From the NCBI RefSeq assembly GCF_001050015.1, contig NZ_CVTB01000088.1, forward strand, positions 1-64,000: a stretch of DNA of 64,000 nucleotides, written 5' to 3'. A program made the position numbers and the translations under genes. Numbering within the stretch: the stretch's first letter is position 1; each line of letters opens with the position of its first letter. This DNA is from Mycolicibacterium malmesburyense (lineage in GTDB: Bacteria; Actinomycetota; Actinomycetes; Mycobacteriales; Mycobacteriaceae). Positions 63,587 to 64,000 of the stretch are shown here, piece by piece. The notes beneath the pieces are model-generated. The model ran no database searches. It was not told the origin of the DNA and saw only the letters and a program-made list of their open reading frames with translations.

Positions 63587-64000
63587 ATGGCACGCAGCGA
63601 CAACGACACCTGGGATCTGGCCTCCAGCGTCGGCTCGACCGCGACGATGGTCGCCGCGCAGCGCGTCCTGAGCCACCGCGAGGGCCTGATCGACGACCCG
63701 TACGCCGAACCGTTGGTGCGCGCGGTCGGGCTGGACTTTTTCGTGCGCGCGCTCGACGGCGAGATCTCGCTCGACGCCATCGACCCTCGGTTCAACACCC
63801 GCCGAGCGGCCGAGGGTATGGCCGTGCGCACCCGCCATTTCGATCGGATGTTCGCCGACGCCAGCGCCGCGGGTGTACGCCAGGCGGTGATCTTGGCCTC
63901 CGGACTCGACGCCCGCGCCTACCGCCTGGCGTGGCCGGCGGGCACCACCGTCTACGAACTCGATCAGCCGGACGTGATCGCCTTTAAGAGCAACACGCTG
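63587..64000 (+). CDS. Class I SAM-dependent methyltransferase (LCMT-like), copy 3, truncated by window end
   Basis: The first 138 residues of a third tandem paralogue: [51 protein letters not shown] 63587 follows GAGGAG, eight bases after the previous stop. The frame is open to the last base, so the gene continues beyond the window. Confidence 0.9.
   Translation, partial: MARSDNDTWDLASSVGSTATMVAAQRVLSHREGLIDDPYAEPLVRAVGLDFFVRALDGEISLDAIDPRFNTRRAAEGMAVRTRHFDRMFADASAAGVRQAVILASGLDARAYRLAWPAGTTVYELDQPDVIAFKSNTL

Overview
The window is high-GC chromosomal DNA that reads as a rapidly growing mycobacterium (Mycobacterium/Mycolicibacterium) or a very close relative. The evidence is a complete yrbE/mce operon, tandem secreted cutinases beside truA, F420-type luciferase-like oxidoreductases, the sigL-rslA pair next to mapA, mmsA-fadE9-mmsB, and tandem SAM methyltransferases beside secY. 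Comparisons with M. tuberculosis genes are from memory of that genome, not from a search. I saw no rRNA, tRNA, CRISPR array, insertion sequence or phage gene. Dense coding and many 1-20 bp overlaps indicate long operons.

Layout. 1-1042: two cutinase genes (the first truncated by the window edge), convergent with truA. 1039-5697 (minus): infA-rpmJ-rpsM-rpsK-rpsD-rpoA-rplQ-truA, the alpha-operon half of the ribosomal cluster. 58776-61467 (minus): secY-adk-mapA, the end of the spc half. In most bacteria map is directly followed by infA. Here the same strand and gene order are kept, but about 53 kb of accessory genes lie between them. 61735-64000: three tandem methyltransferase paralogues.

Inside the 53 kb. 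5948-10877: a response regulator fused to a thioredoxin-reductase-like flavoprotein, its cyclic-nucleotide-domain histidine kinase, and two tandem F420 oxidoreductases. 10890-20162 (minus): an 8-gene yrbEA-yrbEB-mceA-F lipid importer. 20352-22188 (minus): P450, NTF2-like protein and ferredoxin, with a divergent GAF-LuxR regulator. 23705-43585: a large catabolic block with a limonene-epoxide-hydrolase-like protein, a double-TetR regulator (Mce3R type), a FAD monooxygenase, an AraC regulator, an SDR and an epoxide hydrolase. It continues with a six-gene minus operon: luciferase-like monooxygenase, ferredoxin-FNR-flavoprotein fusion, EphB, flavin reductase, degenerate RibBA and SDR. Divergent from that operon are enoyl-CoA hydratase, two acyl-CoA dehydrogenases and a protein made of two complete acyl-CoA synthetases. 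The core matches M. tuberculosis Rv1933c-Rv1941, which Mce3R is reported to repress. Together these genes look like uptake, oxygenation, epoxide opening, CoA activation and beta-oxidation of an unidentified lipid or terpenoid.

43675-47287: valine/isobutyrate catabolism (mmsA-fadE9-mmsB). 47297-52967: nitroreductase, HAD protein, NarL-type two-component system, a MarR/NmrA divergent pair with two near-identical operators, and a second MarR. 52446-57409 (minus): ThDP enzyme, SRPBCC protein, ketoacyl-synthase-III-like enzyme, aminotransferase and MarR, a compact biosynthetic-looking operon. It starts behind a near-consensus SigL promoter (TGAACT-N16-CGTGTT), just downstream of sigL-rslA. sigL itself carries the full consensus TGAACC-N16-CGTGTC. 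This SigL-linked operon is my best candidate for an undescribed system. The Mce3R/EphB catabolic block with its unusual fusions is second.
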